Assembly (NCBI GenBank): GCA_014647935.1
Contig: BMQD01000005.1
Location: 271,676 to 335,675, forward strand
DNA: 64,000 nucleotides
Origin: Planomonospora parontospora
Lineage (GTDB): Bacteria > Actinomycetota > Actinomycetes > Streptosporangiales > Streptosporangiaceae
Direction of reading: 5' to 3'
Shown here: in pieces, positions 8,574 through 16,147 of the stretch
Layout: the number at the start of each line of letters is the position of its first letter
Position numbering within the stretch: position 1 is the first letter of the stretch
Translations under genes and position numbers: made by a program
Notes under the pieces: model-generated
Database searches by the model: none
Told to the model about the DNA's origin: nothing
What the model saw: the letters and a program-made list of their open reading frames with translations, nothing else

Positions 8574-9209
8574 TCAGGATGCGGCGACCACGGCCACGGC
8601 TCCGACCGCGATGGCGGCGTTGATCGAATCGATGGTCTTGGCCACGGCCTGGCCCACCCACTCGCTCTCCACGATCTCCTTGACGCGCTCCTTGCGCACG
8701 CCGGGGAACGCCTTGCGGTCGATCTTGGCCGCGTGCAGGACGGCGATCAGCACGGCCACCCGCTCGTCCGGGTCCGCCCCGTCCAGCACGCTCTGCACCC
8801 GCTCGCGGATCTCCCGCTCCACCCGCGGGTCGCGCTCCGGGTAGCGGGCGACGGGGAAGATCCCGAGGACCTTCCGGTGCTCCTCGTTCAGCACTCCGCG
8901 CTCGGCCAGCCCGGTGAGCAGGCGCTTGCGGAGCTTGGCGGAGGAGAGCCGGTAGACCCACCAGTCGGGCTTGCGCTCCTTGGCCTCCCCGGCGATCCGG
9001 GCGAGCGTCGCGTCCAGCTCCTCGTCCCCCAGCGGGGTCGCGTCCCTGACCGTGACCTTCTTCCCGTCCAGGTCGATGCGGCCGTTCACGGCGAGCTCCG
9101 CCAGCAGCGCGCCGCCGAGCGCGGAGTCCAGCTGCGTCGCCCCGACCAGTGGCTTGCCCTCGGTCTCCTCGTGGGCGAGGAGGAGGACTTCTTCGGCGAT
9201 GGTGGTCAT
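8574..9209 (-). CDS. GPP34-family (Golgi phosphoprotein 3-like) protein
   Basis: A 211-residue protein of GPP34 length. It begins with the family pattern EEVLLLAHEETEGKP, then a helical body with GGALLAELAVNGRIDL, and ends in a hydrophobic Ala/Val segment that may touch the membrane. Eukaryotic GOLPH3 binds PI4P and sorts glycosyltransferases. The role of the many actinobacterial paralogues is not established. It stands alone on the minus strand, convergent with the LCP gene. Confidence 0.85.
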   Translation of the reverse strand: MTTIAEEVLLLAHEETEGKPLVGATQLDSALGGALLAELAVNGRIDLDGKKVTVRDATPLGDEELDATLARIAGEAKERKPDWWVYRLSSAKLRKRLLTGLAERGVLNEEHRKVLGIFPVARYPERDPRVEREIRERVQSVLDGADPDERVAVLIAVLHAAKIDRKAFPGVRKERVKEIVESEWVGQAVAKTIDSINAAIAVGAVAVVAAS

Positions 9210-9225
9210 GATCCGACCCTATTGC

Positions 9226-9350
9226 GGCATCCTCGCACCGGGCATCCCCGCACCGGGCATCCCCGCACCGGGCATCCCCGCACCGGGCATCCCTGCGTCC
9301 GCCGCCGTGCCGTCCCCGCCGTGCCGTCCCCGCCGTGCCGCCCCCGCCGG
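9226..9350. repeat. Two adjacent tandem repeats (15-bp and 14-bp units)
   Basis: A 15-bp unit, GCACCGGGCATCCCC, is repeated about four times (about 9235-9294, last copy altered). Next to it is a 14-bp unit, GTGCCGTCCCCGCC, repeated about three times (about 9306-9349). The array lies between the divergent starts of the GPP34 gene and the DM13 gene. No coding role is likely. Confidence 0.85.
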
Positions 9351-9448
9351 GCGCCGAGCCGCGACCGGGACGTAAGCACCACGTAAGAGCCGGGCCGGGA
9401 TCGCGGGCGTACCTTCGGGGCGAAGCCGACAGCGCGCCGGGAGGACCC

Positions 9449-10027
9449 GTGAGAACGAAGAGACCGCTCCGCCACCCCGCCGTCCGGGTGGTCCTGGCAC
9501 TCGGCGCGGCCGGGCTCGCCGTCGCGCTGTACCTGTTCCAGCCGTGGCGGCTGTTCACCACGGTCGAGGTGAACGAGGCGCCACCGTCCGCGGCCGCCTC
9601 TTCCGTGCCCGCCTCCTCCGCGCCGGGAGCGGAGGGCGAGGAGGGCGCCCCGGACACGCCCGCCGAACCGGTCTCCGGGCCGAGGACCGTGGCGACCGGC
9701 GTGTTCGTCTCCCACGAACACGGCACGACGGGCACGGCCAAGGTGCTGGAGCTGGCCGACGGTCGCCGGGTGCTGAGGATCGAGGACCTGGACACCTCCG
9801 ACGGGCCGGACCTGCGGGTCTGGCTGAGCGACCAGCCGGTCAAGGAGGGCCGGGCGGGGTGGTTCAACCTCGACGACGGCGAGCACCTGGAGCTGGGCGG
9901 GCTAAAGGGCAACAAGGGCGACGCCAACTACGCCATCCCCGCCGGGGCCGACCTGGAGGATCTGCGGACCGTCACCATCTGGTGCAAGCGCTTCAGCGTC
10001 TCCTTCGGCGCCGCCGCGCTGGCCTGA
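9449..10027 (+). CDS. Membrane-anchored DM13-domain protein
   Basis: A protein of 192 residues when started at GTG 9449, which has a GGGAGG box just upstream. The frame is open further 5' but runs into the tandem repeats. An N-terminal helix (about residues 12-30) is followed by a Ser/Ala/Pro/Glu linker (about 40-78) and a DM13 domain (about 85-190; GVFVSHEHGTTGTAKVLE, DLDTSDGPDLRVWLSD, GNKGDANYAIP, TVTIWCKRFSVSFG). The conserved cysteine is present (WCKRF). DM13 is proposed to act in extracellular redox or adhesion; the ligand is unknown. Confidence 0.85.
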   Translation: MRTKRPLRHPAVRVVLALGAAGLAVALYLFQPWRLFTTVEVNEAPPSAAASSVPASSAPGAEGEEGAPDTPAEPVSGPRTVATGVFVSHEHGTTGTAKVLELADGRRVLRIEDLDTSDGPDLRVWLSDQPVKEGRAGWFNLDDGEHLELGGLKGNKGDANYAIPAGADLEDLRTVTIWCKRFSVSFGAAALA

Positions 10028-10071
10028 CCCCGTCCGGAGGGCCGGACGGTCTCTGCGACAATCTGCGGCCT

Positions 10072-10677
10072 ATGAGCATCTCTGCGGAACTCCACGCCAT
10101 CGGCCGCCCCCTGCTCGACGCGCAGCTCGTCCATCCGACGGTGGCCGGGATCGCCCGGGGCGACCTGGCCGAGCCGGTGTTCCGGTCGTGGCTGGAGCAG
10201 GACTACCTCTTCCTGCTGGACTACGTCCGGGTGTTCTCCCGGCTGGCCTGGCAGGCCCCGGACGGGCACCTCGGCGACCTGGTGGACCTGGCCCACGCCA
10301 CCTTCCACGAGGAGCTGGACCTGCACCGCTCCCTGTCCGCGGAGTTCGGGGCCGACCTGGAGGGGGCGCGCAAGGGGCCGGCGTGCGCGGCCTACACCGC
10401 GTTCCTGCTGGAGTCGGCCGCCTCCTACGCCGAAGGGCTGGCGGCGCTCTACCCCTGCATGTGGGGCTACTCGACGCTGGGCCGGATCCTGGCCGAGAAC
10501 CCGCCCGCCGAGCCGCGCTACCGCGCCTGGGTCGACACCTACGCCCACCCCGGCTTCGCGGAGCTGACCGGGCGCATCGCCGTGATGATCGACGAGGCGG
10601 CTCCCGACCCGCGGCGGGCCAGGGAGCTGTTCACCGCGGGGATGGCCCACGAGCTCGCCTTCTGGGACGTGCCCTGA
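10072..10677 (+). CDS. tenA: TenA-family aminopyrimidine aminohydrolase (thiaminase II), cysteine type
   Basis: A 201-residue protein of normal TenA length. The active-site cysteine is in YPCMWGYSTLG (about residues 136-146). The conserved acidic residues EQDY (about 40-43) and the C-terminal HELAFWD glutamate are also present. TenA_C enzymes hydrolyse aminopyrimidine breakdown products of thiamine to hydroxymethylpyrimidine (HMP). A TPP-riboswitch-controlled CytX-type permease lies 0.7 kb downstream, which supports a thiamine-precursor salvage role. The start is the first ATG after the DM13 gene; GACAAT at 10057-10062 could serve as its -10 box. Confidence 0.88.
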   Translation: MSISAELHAIGRPLLDAQLVHPTVAGIARGDLAEPVFRSWLEQDYLFLLDYVRVFSRLAWQAPDGHLGDLVDLAHATFHEELDLHRSLSAEFGADLEGARKGPACAAYTAFLLESAASYAEGLAALYPCMWGYSTLGRILAENPPAEPRYRAWVDTYAHPGFAELTGRIAVMIDEAAPDPRRARELFTAGMAHELAFWDVP

Positions 10678-10741
10678 CCTGCGGCGGGGATTCCCGCCGC
10701 AGCCGGGCGGGGGGGTCCGCCGAGCGGGCATCATGGGGGCC

Positions 10742-11065
10742 ATGAATGTTCCTGAGGTCGAAGTGCAGGCCGTACCCGATGAGGCGTTCCTGCTGGACGT
10801 GCGCGAGGACGACGAGTGGCGGGCGGGGCACGCGCCCACGGCCGTGCACATCCCGCTGGGGGAGCTGCAGGCGCGCGTGGGGGAGGTCCCCGGCGACGTC
10901 CCCGTCTACGTGGTCTGCCGGGTGGGCGGGCGCTCCGCGCACGCCGCGGCCTGGCTCAACCACCTGGGCCGGGACGCGGTCAACGTCGGGGGCGGCATGC
11001 AGTCCTGGGCCTTTGCGGGCCGTCCGATGGTGAGCGAAACCGGCCAGAACCCGTTCGTGGCCTGA
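10742..11065 (+). CDS. Single-domain rhodanese-like sulfurtransferase
   Basis: About 107 residues. It shows the rhodanese motifs FLLDVREDDEWRAGHAP and the active-site loop CRVGGRSA with catalytic Cys near residue 59. A start at 10733 (three residues longer) is also possible. Rhodaneses move sulfane sulfur; the position between tenA and the thiamine riboswitch suggests a link to thiazole sulfur supply, but this is inference. The 3' end is imperfectly duplicated: GAACCCGT...GGCCTGA occurs at 11047 and again at 11083, just past the stop. Confidence 0.88.
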   Translation: MNVPEVEVQAVPDEAFLLDVREDDEWRAGHAPTAVHIPLGELQARVGEVPGDVPVYVVCRVGGRSAHAAAWLNHLGRDAVNVGGGMQSWAFAGRPMVSETGQNPFVA

Positions 11066-11247
11066 AGGGGGCGGGCCGGGCGGAACCCGTCCGCGGCCTG
11101 AGGGGCGGGAACGGGTGAGCCGGGACCGGGCGGGTGAGGCCGGGCGGGAGCGGGTGAGGTCGAGTCAGGCGGGAGCGGGCCGGGCCGCCGGACCCGGGCT
11201 CTTGCGCCGAACGGTGCGGATGGCATAATCCGGGACGGAATATCTAC

Positions 11248-11364
11248 CGCGGGAGCTCGGGCGGAGCCGGGCTGAGAGGGCGGGACCACGCGGAGGGCCG
11301 GAGAAGGCCCTCCCACGCGCCGCCGACCGCATGAACCTGTCCGGGTAATGCCGGCGTAGGGAGC
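11248..11364 (+). promoter_or_regulatory. TPP (THI-box) riboswitch
   Basis: The conserved pyrimidine-sensor strand GCTGAGAGG (about 11271-11279) is followed by a GC hairpin (GGAGGGCC...GGCCCTCC, about 11292-11313). The pyrophosphate-sensor/THI-box strand comes next: GCATGAACCTGTCCGGG, TAATGCCGGC and GTAGGGAG (11329-11363). TAGGGAG at 11357-11363 is also the ribosome-binding site of the permease gene, so thiamine pyrophosphate binding should hide it and block translation. Confidence 0.93.
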
Positions 11365-11369
11365 GCGTG

Positions 11370-12740
11370 ATGACGTCCGACGTCGCCGACTCCGGGGTGG
11401 CCGCGAAGCACGCGGAAGCCCCCCTCACCCTCGACGAGGCCCCGCCCAAGGCCCTGGGGGTGCTCGACCAGGGTGCGCTCTGGGCCAACCTGGGCGTCAG
11501 CCTGCTCGGGTTCTCCGGTGCGATCGCGCTGATCGACCCGCTGGGCGACCGGCCGCTGAGCTTCCTGGCGGCCGTGACGGCCGCGGTCGTCGGCAGCCTC
11601 ATCGGCACCGCGATGGTGGCGCTGGCCGCCATCCCGGGCCAGCAGACCGGCGCCCCGGCCATGGTGCTGCTGCGGGGCCTGTTCGGCGCGCGGCTGTCGT
11701 ACGTGCCGACCGTGCTGAACATCGTCCAGATGCTCGGCTGGGGGGCCTTCGAGCTCTGGGTCATCGCCCAGGGCGCCCAGGCCATCGCCGGGTCCTTCGG
11801 CGCCGAGGTGCCGTACGCCGTCTGGGTGGTCCTCGGCGGGGCGATCACCACCGCGCTGACCATCCGGCCGCTGGGCGCGGTCCGCCTGCTGCGCCGCTTC
11901 GTCACCGCCGGCGTGGTCGTCTCGATGGCCTGGTTCGCCTACGCGCTCTTCAGCAGGGATCCGGCGATCGGTGCGGGTACCTGGGAGGCGTTCGCCCCCT
12001 CCGTCGACTACGTGATCGCGCTCTCGGTCTCGTGGGTCCCGGTCGCCGCGGACTTCGCCCGCTTCTCCCGCTCCGGCAGGGCCGCCTTCACCGGCGTGGT
12101 GGGCGGCTACACCATCGCCCAGGTGGCCTGTCTGACCCTGGGCGTGGCCGCCCTGGCACTGGTGGGCAACGACCCGGACAAGGTCTGGGACCCGTTCGTG
12201 GCAGCCCCGCTCGGCTGGCTCTTCTTCGGCATCCTGGTGCTGCGCGAGACCGACCAGTCGTTCGTGAACGTCTACTCCACCGCGATGTCCCTGCAGAACC
12301 TGCTGCCCCGGCTGGACCGCCGGATCATCTCGGCGGGCACCGGCGCGCTGGTCACCCTGCTCGCGATCTTCGTCAGCGCCGACACCTACACCGCCTTCCT
12401 GGGCCTGATCGGAGCGGTCTTCGTCCCGATGTTCGCCGTCCTCGCGGTGGACTACTTCCTGCTCGGCGGCAGGGACCGCTGGGACACCTCGGAGACCGCG
12501 CCCTCGCGCTGGCTCATGGTCCTGCCGTGGGTGCTCGGCTTCGCGGCCTGGTGGATGCTGGCGGCGCTGCCGACGGCGCCGGAACTGGCCTGGTGGAAGG
12601 CGTTCTGGACGGGCGCGCGGGACCTGGTCGGGCTCGTCCCGCAGCCGTGGATGAGCGCCTCCCTCGCCGCGTTCATCGTTCCCGTCCTGGTGACCCTGGC
12701 CGTCGGCGCCCTCCGCGGCCGGCTGAAGGACCGCCGCTGA
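11370..12740 (+). CDS. cytX: NCS1-family permease, CytX-type (putative hydroxymethylpyrimidine transporter)
   Basis: About 456 residues with about 12 predicted membrane helices, e.g. at 35-60, 65-90, 105-130 and 140-165. The NCS1 signature region appears in GALWANLGVSLLGFSGAIAL, and WVPVAADFARF lies in a mid-protein helix. The protein follows a TPP riboswitch directly, the classic context of CytX, thought to import HMP. ATG 11370 lies 6 nt after TAGGGAG; a GTG at 11367 would sit too close. Substrate assignment rests on context and family. Confidence 0.88.
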   Translation: MTSDVADSGVAAKHAEAPLTLDEAPPKALGVLDQGALWANLGVSLLGFSGAIALIDPLGDRPLSFLAAVTAAVVGSLIGTAMVALAAIPGQQTGAPAMVLLRGLFGARLSYVPTVLNIVQMLGWGAFELWVIAQGAQAIAGSFGAEVPYAVWVVLGGAITTALTIRPLGAVRLLRRFVTAGVVVSMAWFAYALFSRDPAIGAGTWEAFAPSVDYVIALSVSWVPVAADFARFSRSGRAAFTGVVGGYTIAQVACLTLGVAALALVGNDPDKVWDPFVAAPLGWLFFGILVLRETDQSFVNVYSTAMSLQNLLPRLDRRIISAGTGALVTLLAIFVSADTYTAFLGLIGAVFVPMFAVLAVDYFLLGGRDRWDTSETAPSRWLMVLPWVLGFAAWWMLAALPTAPELAWWKAFWTGARDLVGLVPQPWMSASLAAFIVPVLVTLAVGALRGRLKDRR

Positions 12741-12779
12741 CGGACCGCCGCTGGAGGACGGCGCGGGATCTCCGGAGGG

Positions 12780-13358
12780 CTACCGGGGGCGGTGGCGTCC
12801 CTCGATGCGGAGCAGCCGCTCCTTGGCGGTCGTGCCGCCGGCGTATCCGCCCAGCACGTCCTCGCTCTCGACCACCCGGTGGCAGGGCACGATCACGCAC
12901 ACCGGGTTGGCGCCGAGCGCGTTGCCGACCGCGCGCAGCGCCCGCGGCCGGCCGATCCGCTCGGCGATCTCCCGGTAGGTGGTCACCGTCCCGTACGGCA
13001 CGGCGAGCATCATCTGCAGCACGGTCCTGGCGAACGGCGTGGCGAGCTGGAGGTCGACCGTGGTGGTGAAGGTGCGCAGCCGGCCGGAGAAGTAGGCGTC
13101 CAGCTCCCGGCGGACGGGGTCGAGCCGCCGCGGGTCGGGCCCGATGAACGAGCTGACACCCCGGGCGACGCGCTCGAAGACGACGTTCTCGTCCTCGTAG
13201 CTGCAGGCCGCCACGCCCCGGCCGGACACGGCGAGGATCAGCCGCCCCACCGGGCCCTCGTGGACGCCGAACGCGACGTCGGGATGCCTGTCCCCCACGT
13301 AGGTGGGCGAGGTCACCCGCAGCAGTGCGTCGAGATCGCCGGATGACCCGGATGACAT
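12780..13358 (-). CDS. ogt: Methylated-DNA-[protein]-cysteine S-methyltransferase
   Basis: A protein of 192 residues when started at ATG 13358, which has a GGGAGAGGGTGGG box just upstream; an in-frame start 11 codons earlier lacks this. The C-terminal domain shows VPYGTVTTYREIA, AVGNALGANP and the methyl-acceptor motif PCHRVV (Cys near residue 161). The protein removes alkyl groups from O6-alkylguanine in a suicide reaction. It has no Ada regulatory domain. It stands convergent with the permease. Confidence 0.93.
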   Translation of the reverse strand: MSSGSSGDLDALLRVTSPTYVGDRHPDVAFGVHEGPVGRLILAVSGRGVAACSYEDENVVFERVARGVSSFIGPDPRRLDPVRRELDAYFSGRLRTFTTTVDLQLATPFARTVLQMMLAVPYGTVTTYREIAERIGRPRALRAVGNALGANPVCVIVPCHRVVESEDVLGGYAGGTTAKERLLRIEGRHRPR

Positions 13359-13623
13359 GTCCCACCCTCTCCCGTCCAGGCGCGTGGTCACGGCAGCGTA
13401 TCGGACGGCTCACCAGGCCGGGTCCGCCCCGGCGGGCTCCGACACGCCCGGCTCCCGTTACCGGCAGGGACACGCCGGGGCGGTAACGAGGCGGCAATGG
13501 AAGCGCCGATCTATTGTCGAGCGTGCACAAGCTGTAACCGGTCTGCGGTTTCTATGACTATCTAACGGGGCATTTCGGTCGTACTGGGGTGTGCTCCTCA
13601 GGGGGGAACAGGGATAGGGGGAG

Positions 13624-14073
13624 GTGGGTCCGTCGAGCGTCGTCTTGTTGCCGTATGCACCGTCCAGCGTCGCCGTCGCACGTCAGTACCTCAGCTCTGA
13701 CCTGCAGGAATGGGGCGTCTACGAGACCGTGATAGATGACGCCGTGCTGGTGGTGAGCGAGCTGCTGAGTAACGCGCTCCGGCATGCGCACCCCCTGCCG
13801 TCCGGGCAGATCAAAGTGGCATGGCAGTGCACTGACGGATATGTCGAGGTAGCTGTGAGTGACGGCGGTTCGGCCACCGAACCCCGCGCGGGGAGAGCCG
13901 CGCTCTCCTCGCTGGGGGGCCGGGGGCTCGGCATCGTCGAATACCTGGCCGAGAACTGGGGGGTCAGACACGAAGGGGACGTCACCACCGTGTGGGCGGC
14001 CGTCGCGACCGCCGACACGGTGAGCAACGGTCATGCCGCCGTTCCCTCACCCGCCGTCCGGGAGTGCATCTGA
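13624..14073 (+). CDS. RsbW/SpoIIAB-like ATP-binding anti-sigma-type protein
   Basis: About 149 residues of the HATPase_c_2 group. It shows VSELLSNALRHA (N-box), VSDGGSATEP (G1 region) and GGRGLGIVEYLAENWG (G2). Such stand-alone kinases bind sigma factors or phosphorylate STAS anti-anti-sigma partners. The STAS protein at 18033 is a possible partner, though 4 kb away. The GTG at 13624 lies immediately next to a G-rich box, so the exact start is uncertain. It ends 1 nt before the convergent YidC-like gene. Confidence 0.85.
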   Translation: MGPSSVVLLPYAPSSVAVARQYLSSDLQEWGVYETVIDDAVLVVSELLSNALRHAHPLPSGQIKVAWQCTDGYVEVAVSDGGSATEPRAGRAALSSLGGRGLGIVEYLAENWGVRHEGDVTTVWAAVATADTVSNGHAAVPSPAVRECI

Positions 14074-14074
14074 A

Positions 14075-14779
14075 TCAGGCGGGGGAGGGAGAGGATCGGT
14101 ACAGCACCGCCCTCTCCCCCGCCGTCCAGGCCGTCGTGACGAGCAGGTAGATCCCCGCCGCGAGCGGCAGCACGGCCGCCGCCAGGAGCGTCCCGAACGG
14201 GAGCAGCGGCATCAGCCCGCGCAGGGCCGCCGGCTGGACCTCCTGGTCCCCTTCGGCCATCGTGCGCCGGATCCGCCGCGACGTGATCACCGCCACGGCC
14301 AGCAGGAGCAGGAAGAGCCCGGCGAACACCAGGGACGGGCCGCTGATCAGTCCGAACCCGGCCACCGTGCCCGCGAACTGCTGCCCCAGCGGCACACCGA
14401 ACAGCCCGTGGGTGAGCAGCGCGTTCGCCTGCCCGGCGATGGTCGACGAGACGAAGACCTGGTACATGACCGCGAAGAACGGCAACTGGGCCAGGCCCGG
14501 CAGGCAGCCCGCCAGGGGTGAGGCGTTCTCCGCGGCGTAGAGGGCGGCCAGTTCCCGCCGGAGCCGCTCAGGGTCGCGGCCGTGGCGGTCCTGCAGCTTC
14601 CTGATCCGGGGAGCGAGCCGTCTGCGCACCCGCTCGCCCCTGGCCTGCATGACGCTGAGCGGGAGCAGCAGGAGCCGGACGGCGATGGTGAACAGGACGA
14701 TCGCCGGCGCGGTGGAGCCCAGCGGGCCGGCGAGCGCGGCGATGAGGTCGGCGGTGAGGCCGAGGACGGGATCGAACAC
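14075..14779 (-). CDS. YidC/Oxa1-family membrane insertase paralogue (short form)
   Basis: A protein of 234 residues with GTG 14779 as start. It has about five hydrophobic segments, a charged cytoplasmic hairpin after helix 1 (ARGERVRRRLAPRIRKLQ) and the Oxa1 patterns SPLAGCLPGLAQLPFFAVMYQVF and GLMPLLPFGTLLAAAVLPLAAGIYLL. The family inserts membrane proteins. This is not the rnpA-linked copy, and its substrates may be restricted. It lies downstream of a DUF6412 gene, with a strong hairpin in between. Confidence 0.87.
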   Translation of the reverse strand: MFDPVLGLTADLIAALAGPLGSTAPAIVLFTIAVRLLLLPLSVMQARGERVRRRLAPRIRKLQDRHGRDPERLRRELAALYAAENASPLAGCLPGLAQLPFFAVMYQVFVSSTIAGQANALLTHGLFGVPLGQQFAGTVAGFGLISGPSLVFAGLFLLLLAVAVITSRRIRRTMAEGDQEVQPAALRGLMPLLPFGTLLAAAVLPLAAGIYLLVTTAWTAGERAVLYRSSPSPA

Positions 14780-14829
14780 CGAGGAGCCCTTCTGAACGGA
14801 GTGGAGTCGGCGCAGAAGGCACCCGCGAT

Positions 14830-14857
14830 CACCCTCCCCCGGATCGGGGGGAGGGTG
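14830..14857 (-). terminator. Intercistronic hairpin between the DUF6412 and yidC-like genes
   Basis: CACCCTCCCCC (14830-14840) pairs perfectly with GGGGGAGGGTG (14847-14857) around a 6-nt loop. There is no U-tract. It may attenuate transcription from the DUF6412 gene into the yidC-like gene or stabilise mRNA ends. Confidence 0.55.
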
Positions 14858-14870
14858 CTCTCTCAGGGGG

Positions 14871-15134
14871 TCACGCGGGCGCCGGGCCCGCGGAGGGCGC
14901 TCGCGGACGGGAGCGTCCGGGCGCACCGGGATCGCACTGCCGTACGAAGACCGGTGGTGCGGCGCGGCCCCGCCCCGGCGGACGGAGGCCCGGCCGGGCC
15001 GCGGCGGCGGCGGGCGCCGTGCGCAGCGCCCACGCGAGGAGGAGCACGCCCAGCCCGGCCACGGCGGTCACCGTCAGGGCGCCGCCGTCGGGCAGCCAGA
15101 CGAACAGCGTCTGGAGGACGAGCAGGGGGTTCAC
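14871..15134 (-). CDS. DUF6412-type small membrane protein
   Basis: An 87-residue protein with GTG 15134 as start. It has two hydrophobic stretches (about 1-15 and 20-37) followed by an Ala/Pro/Arg-rich tail containing CDPGAPGRSRPRAP, which resembles the C-terminal DPxAxGRxRPRAP pattern I associate with DUF6412. Proteins of this kind are found next to short YidC paralogues in actinomycetes, so the two may act together. The function is unknown. Confidence 0.65.
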   Translation of the reverse strand: MNPLLVLQTLFVWLPDGGALTVTAVAGLGVLLLAWALRTAPAAAAARPGLRPPGRGRAAPPVFVRQCDPGAPGRSRPRAPSAGPAPA

Positions 15135-15150
15135 CGCAGGGCCGCCCGGG

Positions 15151-15315
15151 TCACTTGGACCGGCCGACGACCGTGACCAGGGCGACGACCACGAAGGCCA
15201 CGAAGGCCAGCACCAGCAGGAGCTTGAACAGCCCGAACAGGGCGGGCAGCACGAGCCCGAACACCACGTAGAGCGCGAGGAGGACGCCCAGGACTGCCAT
15301 CACGATACGACCCAT
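15151..15315 (-). CDS. Small hydrophobic membrane protein (54 aa)
   Basis: ATG 15315 has a TACGGT box (15322-15327) 6 nt upstream, which supports this start over a longer one. The protein is almost entirely hydrophobic (about residues 4-50, two short helices), with a basic end, GRSK. It lies 16 nt upstream of the DUF6412 gene and may be the first gene of that unit. I do not recognise a family. Confidence 0.65.
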   Translation of the reverse strand: MGRIVMAVLGVLLALYVVFGLVLPALFGLFKLLLVLAFVAFVVVALVTVVGRSK

Positions 15316-15321
15316 GGGTCC

Positions 15322-15327
15322 ACCGTA
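15322..15327 (-). promoter_or_regulatory. Predicted -10 box, leaderless small membrane protein gene
   Basis: TACGGT on the minus strand, 6 nt before the ATG at 15315. Confidence 0.45.
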
Positions 15328-15439
15328 CGCCGGAGATCGGCCCGGTGCGGGGCGGGCCGCATAACGATGGCGCATAACGATGGCGCGCCGGGGTCTTACG
15401 GGCCGGTGACGGTTTCCTCCGGAGGGGGACGCGCGGGCC

Positions 15440-15445
15440 TACCGT
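15440..15445 (+). promoter_or_regulatory. Predicted -10 box of the two-component operon
   Basis: TACCGT, 6 nt before the ATG at 15452. The transcript is probably leaderless. Confidence 0.5.
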
Positions 15446-15451
15446 GGGGCC

Positions 15452-16147
15452 ATGAGCGCGCGCATTCTGGTGGTCGAGGACGACCCGACGGTGGCCGAGG
15501 TCGTGGCCCGCTACCTCGAACGCGACGGGCATCGCGTCGAGTGCGTCGGAGACGGCGCCGAGGCGCTCAGGCGGGCGCTGGCGGACCCGCCCGACCTGCT
15601 CGTGCTCGACCTGATGCTGCCCAAGCTGGACGGCCTGACGGTCTGCAGGAAGCTCAGGGAGCGCCGGCCGGTCCCGGTGATCATGCTGACCGCGCTGGGC
15701 GAGGAGATCGACCGGGTCGCCGGCCTGGAGACCGGCGCCGACGACTACGTCACCAAGCCGTTCAGCCCCCGCGAGCTGGCGTTGCGCGTCCAGTCGGTGC
15801 TGCGGCGGGCGCGCGGCGCGTCGATGCCGACGGGCACGGGCGTGCTGCGGGACGGTGACCTGGTGGTCGACGTGGGCGCGCACGAGGTACGGCTCGACGG
15901 CGAGCAGGTCACGCTGACCGCCCGCGAGTTCGATCTCCTGGCCCACCTGATGCGCAACCCCCGCCAGGCGTTCAGCCGGTCCACCCTGCTCGACCAGGTC
16001 TGGGGCTGGTCGTTCGGCGACTCCTCCACGGTGACCGTCCACGTCCGCCGCCTTCGCGAGAAGATCGAGCCGGACCCGACCGCGCCCAGCCGCATCGTCA
16101 CCGTCTGGGGCGTGGGCTACCGATACGAGCCCGCGGAGCCGGCGTGA
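15452..16147 (+). CDS. OmpR-family response regulator
   Basis: A 231-residue protein. The receiver domain (1-120) carries the acidic pair in VVEDDP, the phospho-acceptor Asp in LLVLDLMLPK (about residue 53), the switch Thr in IMLTALG and Lys in YVTKPF. The winged-helix DNA-binding domain (about 135-228) carries LTAREFDLLAHLMRNP, TVTVHVRRLREKIEPDP and WGVGYRYEP. It overlaps the kinase gene by 4 bp. No target gene can be named from sequence. Confidence 0.95.
   Translation: MSARILVVEDDPTVAEVVARYLERDGHRVECVGDGAEALRRALADPPDLLVLDLMLPKLDGLTVCRKLRERRPVPVIMLTALGEEIDRVAGLETGADDYVTKPFSPRELALRVQSVLRRARGASMPTGTGVLRDGDLVVDVGAHEVRLDGEQVTLTAREFDLLAHLMRNPRQAFSRSTLLDQVWGWSFGDSSTVTVHVRRLREKIEPDPTAPSRIVTVWGVGYRYEPAEPA

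Noticed and set aside
9226..9350. Tandem repeats as a possible CRISPR array
   Set aside because: The units are contiguous without unique spacers, so this is a simple tandem repeat.
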